Source: DAIODI01 sp046349255
GTDB taxonomy: Bacteria; Pseudomonadota; Alphaproteobacteria; Rhizobiales; Aestuariivirgaceae
DNA length: 64,000 nucleotides
Reading direction: 5' to 3'
Assembly (NCBI GenBank): GCA_046349255.1
Contig: JAXMCR010000002.1
Location: forward strand, 930,001 to 994,000
The translations under genes and the position numbers were made by a program. Of the stretch, positions 1 to 8,170 are shown in pieces. Under the pieces are notes generated by a model that was not told the DNA's origin, did no database searches, and was given only the letters and a program-made list of their open reading frames with translations. How positions within the stretch are numbered: the first letter of the stretch is position 1; every line of letters begins with the position of its first letter.

Positions 1-705
1 GAGCTCTCCTCCATGGACCACGAGCAGGACGATCCGGGCACGACCTGGAACGAGCGCGCGCGGAAGGCGAAGCCCGACTGGATGAGCCCGCGCATGGCAT
101 GGCGCGCGATCCAGGCGGCGCTGCCGCGCGAGGCGATCATCTCCTCCGACATCGGCAACAACTGCGCCATCGGCAACGCGTATCCGACGTTCGACGCCGG
201 CCGGAAATATCTGGCGCCGGGCCTCTTCGGCCCCTGCGGCTACGGGCTACCCTCGGTGGTCGGCGCGAAGATCGCCTGCCCCGACACGCCGGTCGTGGGA
301 TTTGCCGGCGACGGCGCGTTCGGCATCGCGGTGACCGAACTCACCGCCATCGGCCGCAAGGAGTGGCCGGCGATCACCATGGTGGTGTTCCGCAACTACC
401 AGTGGGGCGCTGAGAAGCGGAACTCGACGCTGTGGTACGACGACAACTTCGTCGGCACCGAACTCGACACCGGCGTGAGCTACGCCGGCATCGCGAAGTC
501 CTGCGGCTTGCAGGGCGTGGTGGCGCGCACGATGGACGAATTGACGGCCGCGCTGTCCAAGGCTGTCGACGACCAGATGAAGCACGGCAAGACCACGCTC
601 ATCGAGGCGATGATCAACCAGGAGCTCGGCGAGCCGTTCCGGCGCGACGCCATGAAGAAGCCGGTCGAAGTGGCCGGAATCTCGGCCTCCGACATGGCGC
701 ACTGA
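1..705 (+). CDS. xsc: Sulfoacetaldehyde acetyltransferase, C-terminal part (gene starts before the window)
   Basis: Thiamine-diphosphate enzyme that converts sulfoacetaldehyde and phosphate to acetyl phosphate and sulfite, the desulfonating step in taurine and other C2-sulfonate breakdown in the cytoplasm. The frame is open to base 1, so only the last ~235 residues of a protein normally near 590 are present. Seen directly: the ThDP/Mg motif GDGAFG followed by the downstream Asn in FRNYQWG, and family strings GPCGYGLPS and WGAEKRNSTLWY. The related ThDP enzymes (acetolactate synthase, glyoxylate carboligase) do not carry the WGAEKRNST string. The usual companion pta does not follow; the next gene is a convergent rhomboid protease only 4 bases away. 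Identification is firm at family level. Confidence 0.93.
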   Translation, partial: ELSSMDHEQDDPGTTWNERARKAKPDWMSPRMAWRAIQAALPREAIISSDIGNNCAIGNAYPTFDAGRKYLAPGLFGPCGYGLPSVVGAKIACPDTPVVGFAGDGAFGIAVTELTAIGRKEWPAITMVVFRNYQWGAEKRNSTLWYDDNFVGTELDTGVSYAGIAKSCGLQGVVARTMDELTAALSKAVDDQMKHGKTTLIEAMINQELGEPFRRDAMKKPVEVAGISASDMAH

Positions 706-709
706 TCGC

Positions 710-1264
710 TCAGAACGACAGGTAGAGCCAGGCGCCGAGCATGCCGCCAAGGTGCGCGAAGTGGGCGACGCCGGCCTGCGTGCCGGTGACGCCGAGCGCC
801 AGTTCGATCGCCCCGTAGCCGATCGCGAGCGTGCGCGACGACATCGGAATCGGCGGAAAGATCAGCATGAGGCGGCGGTTCGGAAACACCATCGCGAACG
901 CGAGCAGCAGCCCGAACACGCCGCCCGAGGCGCCGACCGTCGGCTCCTGGGCACCCGTCGAGGCGGCGAAGATCAGCTGCGTGATGCCGGCCGTGATCAC
1001 CGACAGGAGGTAGCAGTTGAGGAGCCTGCGCCCGCCCCACACGCGCTCGAGGTCGTTGCCGAACACGAACAGCCCCAGCATGTTGAAGAACAGGTGGTCG
1101 AGGCTGCCGTGGAGGAAGGCGTAGGTGACGAGCTGCCACGGCTCGAAGAACGTGCCGACCGGCCAGAGCGCCATGTAGCCCGCCCACGCCCGCGGCAGGT
1201 ACGGCTCGCCGAAGAACATCACCACGTTGGCGATGATCAGCCACTGGACGACGGGAGTGAACAT
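710..1264 (-). CDS. Rhomboid-family intramembrane serine protease
   Basis: Predicted integral membrane protease of 184 residues with about six membrane segments. The catalytic dyad is visible: Ser113 in GASGGVFG and His171 in AHLGGMLG. The H-x3-N pair of the second helix (His57, Asn61 in HLFFN) is also present. The length is that of a minimal six-helix bacterial rhomboid without extra domains. It converges on xsc with 4 bases between the stop codons, and is divergent from the ABC transporter operon that starts at 1405. The substrate is unknown. ATG start at 1264. I see no sign of decay; an inactive rhomboid is unlikely because both catalytic residues are kept. Confidence 0.9.
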   Translation of the reverse strand: MFTPVVQWLIIANVVMFFGEPYLPRAWAGYMALWPVGTFFEPWQLVTYAFLHGSLDHLFFNMLGLFVFGNDLERVWGGRRLLNCYLLSVITAGITQLIFAASTGAQEPTVGASGGVFGLLLAFAMVFPNRRLMLIFPPIPMSSRTLAIGYGAIELALGVTGTQAGVAHFAHLGGMLGAWLYLSF

Positions 1265-1404
1265 GCGGAATCGCGTTCCTTCAGGGTTCCCCCGCTAATG
1301 CACGCTTGGACGCGTGCGTTCAATCTTCATTCGACAGGACGCGCGCCGCTGGGCTAGCCTTGCCCGATCGTGGTTCGTTCCGCATCGCGTCTTCCGGAGG
1401 TTTC

Positions 1405-2274
1405 GTGACGAGCTTGGCAGACAGGCGCAGGCCGTGGCTGCTCGTCGGCCCGACCGTGTTGGCCCTGATCGTGCTGATGGTCATCCCGATCATCATCATG
1501 TTCGTCTACACGTTCTATGAGTTCGTGACGGCGGGCGTCGACAAGCCGGCGTTCTCGTTCGAGAACTGGCACGAGTTCTTCACCGACACCTATTACCACA
1601 TGTTCCTGTGGAAGACGGCGCGCGTGTCGCTGATCACCGCCGCGCTGTGCGCGCTGATGGGCTTTCCCCCCGCCTACTTCATCGCGATGACGGAGTTCCG
1701 CCACAAGTGGCTGCTGCTGCTCCTTCTCATCGTGCCGTTCTGGATCAGCTTCACCATCCGCACCTACAGCTGGATACACATCCTCGGCGAAAAGGGCGCG
1801 ATCAACAGCGTGCTGATGGGTCTCGGCATCATCGACCAGCCGCTGCCGATGCTCTACACCGAAGGCGCGGTGATCATGGGCATGATCCACTTCCTGTTGC
1901 CCTACATGATCCTCAACATCTACGTGAGCCTCGAGGGCATCGACCGCAACCTGATCTCGGCTGCCCGCACGCTCGGCTGCACGCGCCTCCAGGCGTTCCG
2001 CGAAGTGACGCTGCCGCTGTCGCTCCCCGGCCTCATGGCGGGGCTGCTCCTCACCTTCGTGCTCGCGGCAGGCTCGTACGTGACGCCACAGATTCTCGGT
2101 TCGAACCGCGACCAGCTCTTCGGCAACCTGATCTTCGACACGATCATGAAGGAGCTGAACTGGCCGATGGGCTCGACACTCTCGATCGTGCTCCTCGTGC
2201 TGCTCGGCATCCTCACCGCGATCTACAGCCGCTACATGGGTCTTTCCGAGATGTTCAAGGGCCTGAGCCGATGA
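1405..2274 (+). CDS. ABC transporter permease, PotB type
   Basis: Inner-membrane permease of a polyamine/opine-type importer, 289 residues from the chosen start, with six predicted membrane helices. The EAA loop that docks the ATPase is visible as AARTLGCTRLQAFREVTLPL. I chose GTG at 1405 because GGAGG lies 4 bases upstream (1396-1400); the longer frame back to a TTG at 1306 has no ribosome site and adds a non-hydrophobic tail. The stop overlaps the next permease by 4 bases (ATGA), so they are translationally coupled. First gene of the operon permease-permease-binding protein-ATPase-flavoenzyme. Substrate is not readable from the permease alone. Confidence 0.88.
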   Translation: MTSLADRRRPWLLVGPTVLALIVLMVIPIIIMFVYTFYEFVTAGVDKPAFSFENWHEFFTDTYYHMFLWKTARVSLITAALCALMGFPPAYFIAMTEFRHKWLLLLLLIVPFWISFTIRTYSWIHILGEKGAINSVLMGLGIIDQPLPMLYTEGAVIMGMIHFLLPYMILNIYVSLEGIDRNLISAARTLGCTRLQAFREVTLPLSLPGLMAGLLLTFVLAAGSYVTPQILGSNRDQLFGNLIFDTIMKELNWPMGSTLSIVLLVLLGILTAIYSRYMGLSEMFKGLSR

Positions 2275-3086
2275 GCGCCGCGGCAGGCAGCGAGACCGGC
2301 GGCTGGGGCTGGCAGACGGTGAAGGTCTTCACCATCCTCGTCTACGTCTTCATGTTCGCACCGATCCTCGTGGTCGTGATCCTGTCGTTCAACGCCTCGC
2401 AGTTCGGCGGCTTCCCGATGACCGGCCTGTCGCTGCGCTGGTACGACAAGCTCCTCCACAACGAGATCGTGCTGAACGCGTTCAAGACGTCGCTCTGGGT
2501 GGCGCTCGTCACCGCGATCGTGTGCACGATCCTCGGCGTGCTCGCGGCGATCGCGCTCGTACGCTACGAGTTTCCGGGCAAGCAGTGGATCAACACCCTG
2601 ATCATCGCGCCGGCGCTCGTGCCGGAAACCGTGCTGGGCGTCGGCCTCCTGCTGCTCATCCGGTTCGCGCACCAGCCGCGCACGATGGGCCTTCTCGTCG
2701 CGGGCCACATCATGCTCGCGCTGCCCTACGTCGTGCTCGTGGTGCAGGCGCGGCTCATCGGCATCAAGCGCGTCTACGAGGAAGCCGCCATGAGCCTCGG
2801 GGCGAACCGCTTCCACACCTTCCGCGAGGTGACGCTGCCCTTGCTGGCGCCCGCCATTCTCGCGAGTCTGCTTCTCGTCTTCACGATCAGCTTCGACAAC
2901 ATCTCGGCCAGCATGTTCTGGCGCCCGGCGGGCGTCGAGACGATGCCGACGCAGATCCTGTCGATGCTGAAGGTTTCGATCAGCCCGGAGATCAACGCCC
3001 TGGGCACCATCATGATCATCGTAACCGTCGGGCTGCCGCTGGTGGGAGGCGCACTGTCGCGCGTTCTCGCCCGCGGCGAGCGTTGA
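2271..3086 (+). CDS. ABC transporter permease, PotC type
   Basis: Second membrane subunit of the importer, 271 residues with six predicted helices. The EAA loop is AAMSLGANRFHTFREVTLPL, matching the PotC-like branch. ATG at 2271 overlaps the stop of the first permease; a longer open frame upstream of it is only the out-of-frame shadow of that gene. The binding-protein gene follows 25 bases later. Together the two permeases would form the heterodimeric channel used with the ATPase at 4332. No truncation seen. Confidence 0.9.
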   Translation: MSAAAGSETGGWGWQTVKVFTILVYVFMFAPILVVVILSFNASQFGGFPMTGLSLRWYDKLLHNEIVLNAFKTSLWVALVTAIVCTILGVLAAIALVRYEFPGKQWINTLIIAPALVPETVLGVGLLLLIRFAHQPRTMGLLVAGHIMLALPYVVLVVQARLIGIKRVYEEAAMSLGANRFHTFREVTLPLLAPAILASLLLVFTISFDNISASMFWRPAGVETMPTQILSMLKVSISPEINALGTIMIIVTVGLPLVGGALSRVLARGER

Positions 3087-3111
3087 GCCCCAACCAAGCT
3101 AGGGAGAACGC

Positions 3112-4257
3112 ATGACCAAGCTCACCACCGAACAGCGGCTCGCCCGCCTTCGCGAGCGCTACCTGAACGGCGGCCTCGACCGCCGCACCTTCCTCGGCCT
3201 CGTCGCCGCGGCCGCGACCGTCGGCGGCCTGCAGACGCGCTGGTCCGCGCCGGCGCTCGCCGCCGTCACCGAAGTGCGCTTCGACGGCTGGGGCGGCGTC
3301 GTGCAGGACGCGATCGACAAGTACGCCTTCCAGCCCTACACGGCGAAGACCGGCATCAAGGTCGTGCAGGGCACCTTCGGCGACGAGAGCGAAGTGCTGA
3401 CCAAGATCAAGGCCGCCAATCCCGGCGACTTCCAGGTCATCCACTCCTCGGGCGTCGAGTACTACAAGAAGTACGTCGACGGCGGCTACGTCTCGGAGAT
3501 CAACGAGGCGAACATCCCGAACATGCAGTACGTGATGCCGGCGATGATCGAGCCGTTCCGCAAGATGACGCCGAAGCTCTCGTGCGTGCCCTACGACTAC
3601 GGCACGACCGGCATCGCCTACAACCGCAACGTCATCTCCGACGCGGAAGCCAAGGAGAAGGGCGCGAACCTGCTCGTCGACAAGAAGTACGCCGGCAAGA
3701 TCGGCGCCTACGGCGACATGGTGACCCGCATGTGGTACGCCGCGCTGCAGACCGGCCAGACGCCGAACGACATCAAGGACGTCGACGCGGCGTGGGCGAA
3801 GATCCGCGAAGCCCGCGACATGACCAAGAAGTACTGGTCGTCCGGCGCCGAGCTCATGGATCTCCTCGCCAAGGAGGAGATCGTGGTGACCGACGGCTGG
3901 TCCGGCCGCATCGCGGCGCTGCAGCAGCAGGGCTCGCCGATTGGCTACCTCGATCCGCCGGGCTCCTACGCGTGGATGGAGGACATGCTGATCCTGAAGG
4001 GCTCGCCGATGGCAGAATGCGAGCAGCTCGTGAACTTCATGATCGAGCCGACGACGGCGATCGCGGTGGCCGAAGGGCAGAACTATCCGCCCTCGCTCGA
4101 CCCGACCAAGGTGAAGCTCACCGAGAAGATCCAGAAGCTGCCGGCGTTCGACCCCACCGGCACGATGAAGTCGCTGACGTTCGCCGACCCGAACTACTGG
4201 GCGGCCAACAACGACGCCTGGCAGAAGCAGTGGGATCGCATCTCCAAGGGCGGCTGA
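3112..4257 (+). CDS. Periplasmic solute-binding protein, PotD-like, Tat-exported
   Basis: Substrate-binding protein of the importer, 381 residues, close to the family's usual size. The N-terminus carries a twin-arginine signal: DRRTFLGLV at about residues 24-32, a hydrophobic stretch and an ALAA-like cleavage region near residue 45. The body is of the extracellular solute-binding type 1/6 fold found with polyamine, opine and amino-compound importers (for example YDYGTTGIAYNRNVIS). Tat export suggests folding before secretion. The gene sits between the permeases and the ATPase, and a strong hairpin follows it (4282-4304), which often lets the binding protein be made in excess. The ligand is unknown; the downstream D-amino-acid dehydrogenase-like gene suggests a basic amino acid or polyamine-like compound (inference). 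Confidence 0.88.
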   Translation: MTKLTTEQRLARLRERYLNGGLDRRTFLGLVAAAATVGGLQTRWSAPALAAVTEVRFDGWGGVVQDAIDKYAFQPYTAKTGIKVVQGTFGDESEVLTKIKAANPGDFQVIHSSGVEYYKKYVDGGYVSEINEANIPNMQYVMPAMIEPFRKMTPKLSCVPYDYGTTGIAYNRNVISDAEAKEKGANLLVDKKYAGKIGAYGDMVTRMWYAALQTGQTPNDIKDVDAAWAKIREARDMTKKYWSSGAELMDLLAKEEIVVTDGWSGRIAALQQQGSPIGYLDPPGSYAWMEDMLILKGSPMAECEQLVNFMIEPTTAIAVAEGQNYPPSLDPTKVKLTEKIQKLPAFDPTGTMKSLTFADPNYWAANNDAWQKQWDRISKGG

Positions 4258-4281
4258 CGAGCTCGCCTTGACGCATCGGCG

Positions 4282-4304
4282 GCCCCGGCGGTAATCGCCG
4301 GGGC
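4282..4304 (+). terminator. Intercistronic hairpin after the binding-protein gene
   Basis: Perfect 9-bp stem: GCCCCGGCG at 4282-4290, loop GTAAT, CGCCGGGGC at 4296-4304. There is no run of T after it, so it is more likely a partial terminator or 3'-end stabiliser for the upstream binding-protein message than a full stop. This arrangement is common in importer operons where the binding protein is needed in excess of the ATPase. Confidence 0.55.
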
Positions 4305-4331
4305 GCCTCCTTCCCCGTGTCCGGAACGTCC

Positions 4332-5417
4332 ATGCAGAACGCAGCCGTCAGCCTGAAGAACGTGCGCCTTGCGTACGGCGAGTTCGTCGCGGTGAACGAC
4401 GTGAGCCTCGACATCGAGAAGGGCTCGTTCGTGACGCTGCTCGGACCCTCGGGCTGCGGCAAGACGACGATCCTGCGCTCGATCGCCGGGCTCGTGCATC
4501 CTTCCGGCGGCGAGATCATCGTGGCCGGCCGGCGCATCAACGACGTGCCGATCCACAAACGCAACATCGGCCTCGTGTTCCAGAACTACGCGCTCTTCCC
4601 GCACAAGACGGTGTTCGACAACGTGGCCTTCGGGCTGAAGTACCGCAGCGTGCCGAAGGGCGACATCGCGGCCCGCGTCGAGAAGGCGCTGTCGATGGTG
4701 CGCCTGCCGGGATCGGGCAGGAAGTTCCCGAGCCAGCTGTCGGGCGGCCAGCAGCAGCGCATCGCGCTCGCCCGCGCCATCGTCATCGAGCCGGACGTGC
4801 TGCTGCTCGACGAGCCGCTCTCGGCGCTCGATGCGAACCTGCGCGAGGAGATGCGCACCGAGATCAAGATCATCCAGCGCGACGTCGGCATCACCACGAT
4901 CTTCGTGACCCACGACCAGGAAGAGGCGCTCGCCATGTCCGACCGGATCGTGGTGATGAACCACGGCGTGGTCGAGCAGATGGGTTCGCCCGAAGAGGTC
5001 TACCGCACGCCGGAGACGCGGTTCGTCGCGAGCTTCCTCGGCCAGTCGAACATTCTCGACGGCGTGGCGGCGAAAGGCCGCGAAGCCGCGGTGGAGATTC
5101 CGGGCGGCAGGAAGCTCGTGGTCGAAGCGCCGCGCCCGCTTCAGGCAGGCGAAACGGTGAGCGTGGTGGTGCGCGCGCAGAAGGTGCAGGTCGGCGGACC
5201 TGCCCCGCGCGGCGCAAACAAGCTCGGTGGACGCATCAAGTCGACGAGCTATCTCGGCGGCACCGCGAGCTACGTGATCGATGCGGGCGGCGTCGAGCTC
5301 ATCGCCGCCAATGCCATCGAAGACCGCGTGTTCCGAGAAGGCGAGGCGGTCGACGTGACGATTGCCCCGAAGGACTGCGTGCTGCTCGACGCGAATGGGC
5401 GGCGCATCCGCGCATGA
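4332..5417 (+). CDS. ABC transporter ATP-binding protein, PotA type
   Basis: ATPase subunit energising the importer, about 361 residues. Seen in order: Walker A GPSGCGKTT, Q-loop FQNYALFPHKTV, signature LSGGQQQRIALARA, Walker B VLLLDEPLSALD and the switch His in FVTHDQEEALAMSD. A C-terminal region of about 110 residues is consistent with a TOBE regulatory domain. ATG at 4332 is preferred to an in-frame GTG at 4317. The stop overlaps the following flavoenzyme gene by 4 bases (ATGA), tying transport to catabolism. Confidence 0.93.
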   Translation: MQNAAVSLKNVRLAYGEFVAVNDVSLDIEKGSFVTLLGPSGCGKTTILRSIAGLVHPSGGEIIVAGRRINDVPIHKRNIGLVFQNYALFPHKTVFDNVAFGLKYRSVPKGDIAARVEKALSMVRLPGSGRKFPSQLSGGQQQRIALARAIVIEPDVLLLDEPLSALDANLREEMRTEIKIIQRDVGITTIFVTHDQEEALAMSDRIVVMNHGVVEQMGSPEEVYRTPETRFVASFLGQSNILDGVAAKGREAAVEIPGGRKLVVEAPRPLQAGETVSVVVRAQKVQVGGPAPRGANKLGGRIKSTSYLGGTASYVIDAGGVELIAANAIEDRVFREGEAVDVTIAPKDCVLLDANGRRIRA

Positions 5418-6532
5418 CCGTCACGGCGGACGTCGCGATCGTCGGCGCCGGGATCGCCGGCGTCTCCCTCGCCTACCGGCTCGCGCCGGCGCTGAAGGTG
5501 GTGATCCTCGAGCGCGAGGACTGGCCCGGCTACCATGCCTCCGGGCGTTCCGCCGCCATGTACGAGCCGACCTTCGGCCCGCCGGTGATGCGCGCCTTCA
5601 CGCGCGCGTCCGGCGCCTTCTTCCATGATCCGCCGACAGGATTCGCCGAATCACCGCTCGTCACCGACCGCGGCGTGCTGATGGTCGGGGAACCGGGCGA
5701 CGAGGCGCTGCTCGCCGAAGCGCTGACCTGGGGATACGAACCGGCGACCGAAGCGTTCGCGCGCGCCCTCGTACCGCGCATCCGGTTCAAACGCGCGATC
5801 GGCTTCCTGTGGGACGGCGCGACCAAGGACATCGACGTGGACGTGCTGCTCCAGGGGTATCTGCGCGCCGCGAAACGGGCCGGCGCGACGGTGTCGTGTT
5901 CGCTGCCGCTCCTGAAGGCGACGCGGGCGCACGGCGCCTGGCGCCTCGAGACGGTGAAGGGCCTTGTCGAGGCGCCGGTCGTCGTGAACGGGGCGGGCGC
6001 ATGGGCCGATGGGATCGCGGATCTGTTCGGCGCGCGTCCGCGCGGCCTCCAGCCCAAGCGGCGCAGCGCGATGATCTGCCCGGCGCCCGAAGGCGAGGAC
6101 GTCGACCGCTGGCCGCAGGTGTTTCCGGCGCGCGAGGACTTCTACTGCAAGCCGACCGGGGGCAAGCTGATGATCTCGCCGGCGGACGCCGATCCCATGG
6201 ACCCGCACGATGCGTATGCGGACGATCTCCGCCTGGCGGAGGGAGCTGCCGCCTTCGAGCGGCTGATCGACTGGCCGATCACCCGGGTCGAGCGCTCGTG
6301 GGGCGGGCTTCGCACGTTCGCGCCCGACGGCGACCCGGTGGTCGGCTACGACGATTCCGCTGAGGGCTTCTTCTGGCTCGCCGGACAGGGCGGCTACGGC
6401 ATGCAGACGTCGCCGGCGCTCTCGGAAGCAGCGGCATGCCTGCTGAAGCGGCAGCCGCTGCCGGGCTACGTGTTGGAACAAGGCGTCGGCGCAGCCGACA
6501 TCGCGCCGTCGCGGACGGCGCTCGCGCGCTGA
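5414..6532 (+). CDS. FAD-dependent oxidoreductase resembling D-arginine dehydrogenase (DauA)
   Basis: Flavoenzyme of the DAO (glycine/D-amino acid oxidase) fold, 372 residues. The FAD-binding GAGIAG lies at residues 11-16. Several strings closely resemble Pseudomonas D-arginine dehydrogenase as I remember it: YHASGRSAA, GLQPKRRSA, FYCKP, WGGLRTF and GQGGYGMQTS; these carry that enzyme's substrate Arg/Tyr residues. The likely reaction is oxidative deamination of a D- or N-substituted amino acid to an imino/keto acid, passing electrons to a quinone or other acceptor. Its start overlaps the ATPase gene, so the operon imports and oxidises one compound (inference). Which amino acid is used cannot be read from sequence; a secondary-amine oxidase role is the main alternative. 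Confidence 0.8.
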   Translation: MTVTADVAIVGAGIAGVSLAYRLAPALKVVILEREDWPGYHASGRSAAMYEPTFGPPVMRAFTRASGAFFHDPPTGFAESPLVTDRGVLMVGEPGDEALLAEALTWGYEPATEAFARALVPRIRFKRAIGFLWDGATKDIDVDVLLQGYLRAAKRAGATVSCSLPLLKATRAHGAWRLETVKGLVEAPVVVNGAGAWADGIADLFGARPRGLQPKRRSAMICPAPEGEDVDRWPQVFPAREDFYCKPTGGKLMISPADADPMDPHDAYADDLRLAEGAAAFERLIDWPITRVERSWGGLRTFAPDGDPVVGYDDSAEGFFWLAGQGGYGMQTSPALSEAAACLLKRQPLPGYVLEQGVGAADIAPSRTALAR

Positions 6533-6536
6533 TCGG

Positions 6537-6905
6537 TCAGGCGTGCTGTGCGCGCGGCGCCATCGGCGCGGGCCGCGCCACGATGCCGACGCGCACCTTG
6601 CGCATCGGTTCTGCCGCGGTACGCACCGCAGGAACCGCGAAGCGGTCGCTGTCGGCGGTCTTCACGGCGTAGACGGCGCCGCCGCGGCGCGTGCGCGGCT
6701 TCAGGCCGAGCCATGCCCACACCAGACCGCCGCAGGTTGACGCCGTGATGGCGATCGGACCGATGACGGAGAGGAACATGAACACCGTCTGGTCGCCTGT
6801 CATATGGTCAACTTTCGCGGCGATGGCGACGATCAGGAGGAACCACGACAGCGCCGCGGCGCTAACCACGATGCTCAGTCTCCTCAATCCGCGCGACCAC
6901 CGCAT
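6537..6905 (-). CDS. Hypothetical small membrane protein
   Basis: 122 residues, not recognised. Two predicted membrane helices (about residues 9-30 and 42-66, the second ending VWAWLGL) are followed by a basic, Ala/Pro-rich cytoplasmic-looking tail. ATG at 6905. A perfect 12-bp inverted repeat (6909-6939) ends three bases before the start and includes the only ribosome-site-like bases, so translation may be controlled by that hairpin. The gene converges on the flavoenzyme gene with 4 bases between stops. It is probably real, because the frame has hydrophobic organisation and no better gene overlaps it. Confidence 0.6.
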   Translation of the reverse strand: MRWSRGLRRLSIVVSAAALSWFLLIVAIAAKVDHMTGDQTVFMFLSVIGPIAITASTCGGLVWAWLGLKPRTRRGGAVYAVKTADSDRFAVPAVRTAAEPMRKVRVGIVARPAPMAPRAQHA

Positions 6906-6908
6906 GGT

Positions 6909-6939
6909 CCTTGGCTCCCGTTACCGTCGGGAGCCAAGG
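6909..6939 (-). promoter_or_regulatory. 12-bp perfect hairpin over the translation start of the 6537-6905 gene
   Basis: On the minus strand the arms CCTTGGCTCCCG and CGGGAGCCAAGG are perfectly complementary with a 7-base loop. The 3' arm ends three bases before the ATG at 6905 and holds GGGAG and AAGG, the only ribosome-binding-like bases. As RNA it would hide the start site. It may be a translational switch, a protein site, or a terminator for transcription entering from upstream; no T-run is present. Confidence 0.45.
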
Positions 6940-7029
6940 TAACGCTTCGTTCATTACATCTGGGTTTCCACGGACGGGAGCATTTGCCTCAAACCGCGAA
7001 ATAATCCGTATACGAATTGACAGCCCGGC

Positions 7030-7548
7030 TCACGAGGCAGGCGTTGCGGCCGGCGCCGAAGCGACGTGCGCGGCGAGCGCCTCGCGCAACTGCGCTTCCT
7101 TCGCCTCGTCGAACGACGTCTGCATCACGGTGCCGCCCGATCCGCGCAGATCCGCCAGCACCTTGTCGGTCGTCATCTTGCGGATGAGGAGGAAAAGGCC
7201 CGCGGTGCCGGGCTGCAGCGAGTTCGCGGCGTCCTTCATGAACTGGTCGTTGATGCCGGCGTCCGACAGCTTGCCGCCGAGCGCGCCCGACGCAGCGCCG
7301 ACCGCCGCGCCGACCAGCGGCATGAGGAAGATCAGGCCGACCAGCGTGCCCCACAGCGCGCCCGACGCCGCGCCGGCTGCGGTAAGATTCACGAGCTGGT
7401 TCAGCTTCACGTGACCTTGCGGATCGCGCACGACGACCACCGCGTCGGCGAGTTCGATCAGGTAGCTCTTCTGCAGGTCGAGCACCTTCTTGCGCATTTC
7501 CTCGGCCTTTTCCTCGGTCGGGTAGGCGATGAACACGAGATCGCTCAT
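7030..7548 (-). CDS. DUF1269 domain membrane protein
   Basis: 172 residues. The sequence MSDLVFIAYPTEEKAEE and the glycine/alanine-rich membrane stretch (about residues 58-95, with GAAVGAASGALGGKLSD) match the DUF1269 family, in which a ferredoxin-like N-terminal domain precedes a Gly-zipper membrane segment. Its biochemical role is not known. I chose ATG at 7548 because GGAGAG lies just upstream on the minus strand; a much longer open frame in the same register reaches 8193 but runs antisense through the DUF1622 gene. Divergent from that gene, sharing a 150-base promoter region with a palindrome. Confidence 0.85.
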   Translation of the reverse strand: MSDLVFIAYPTEEKAEEMRKKVLDLQKSYLIELADAVVVVRDPQGHVKLNQLVNLTAAGAASGALWGTLVGLIFLMPLVGAAVGAASGALGGKLSDAGINDQFMKDAANSLQPGTAGLFLLIRKMTTDKVLADLRGSGGTVMQTSFDEAKEAQLREALAAHVASAPAATPAS

Positions 7549-7658
7549 GGGACGTCTCTCCTTGGTTCCCTGTGTGTGCCGTGTCGGTTGAAGAACCCCA
7601 TTGTTGCGCGTTGATGACGGCGGCTCAATGGCTTCCCGGCTGGACCGGACGCAACTCG

Positions 7659-7670
7659 CACCATATGGTG
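7659..7670. promoter_or_regulatory. Perfect 12-bp palindrome in a divergent promoter region
   Basis: CACCATATGGTG is a perfect palindrome in the 153-base gap between the divergent DUF1269 and DUF1622 genes, 31 bases before the latter's start. Position and symmetry fit a dimeric repressor or activator site. No regulator gene is adjacent, and a single 12-bp palindrome can occur by chance. Confidence 0.3.
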
Positions 7671-7701
7671 AGCCGATCGGAAACGGGAACGACGGCAGCC
7701 A

Positions 7702-8112
7702 GTGAACCCGACGGCGTACACGGGCGAAGCGGAAACGGTGCGGCAGGTGCAGTCGACGATCGATGCCATCGTGCATCTCGTCGGCAGCGGCATCGAGGTG
7801 TTCGGCGTCGCGATCATCGTCCTCGGGATCCTCCTGTCGACGCTCAACTACATGCGGGCGTCCACGGGCGGCGGCTACGACGCCTACAAGATCGCGATCG
7901 GCCGCTCGCTGCTCCTCGGCCTCGAAGTGCTCGTTGCGGCCGATATCGTGAAGACGGTCGCGACCGAGCTCACCTTCACCAACCTCGGCGAGCTCGCGGC
8001 CCTCGTGGTCATCCGTACGTTCCTCACCTGGGCGCTGGTCCTCGAGATCGAGGGCCGCTGGCCGTGGCAGCGCGACCCGGCGGCCGGCGAGGAGCGGCGC
8101 ACCTCGCCCTGA
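7702..8112 (+). CDS. DUF1622 family membrane protein
   Basis: 136 residues with three predicted membrane helices. The string YKIAIGRSLLLGLEVLVAADI is the family hallmark (quoted here in part: RSLLLGLEVLVAADI, about residues 70-84). Function is unknown across the family; the proteins are short inner-membrane proteins. GTG start at 7702, since the frame has no ATG before the conserved hydrophobic core. The tail after residue 115 is charged and likely cytoplasmic. It precedes the COG2334 kinase gene by 58 bases on the same strand, so the two may be co-transcribed. Confidence 0.8.
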   Translation: MNPTAYTGEAETVRQVQSTIDAIVHLVGSGIEVFGVAIIVLGILLSTLNYMRASTGGGYDAYKIAIGRSLLLGLEVLVAADIVKTVATELTFTNLGELAALVVIRTFLTWALVLEIEGRWPWQRDPAAGEERRTSP

Positions 8113-8170
8113 ACCGCCGCCGGCTTGCCGGGGGTTGCGGGAGCGCCTCCGGCTCTGGCAGGGATTGGCC

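Noticed and set aside
1300..1317. GCACGC-N6-GCGTGC inverted repeat before the importer operon
   Set aside because: Six-bp GC arms are expected by chance in this composition and no promoter elements could be aligned with it.
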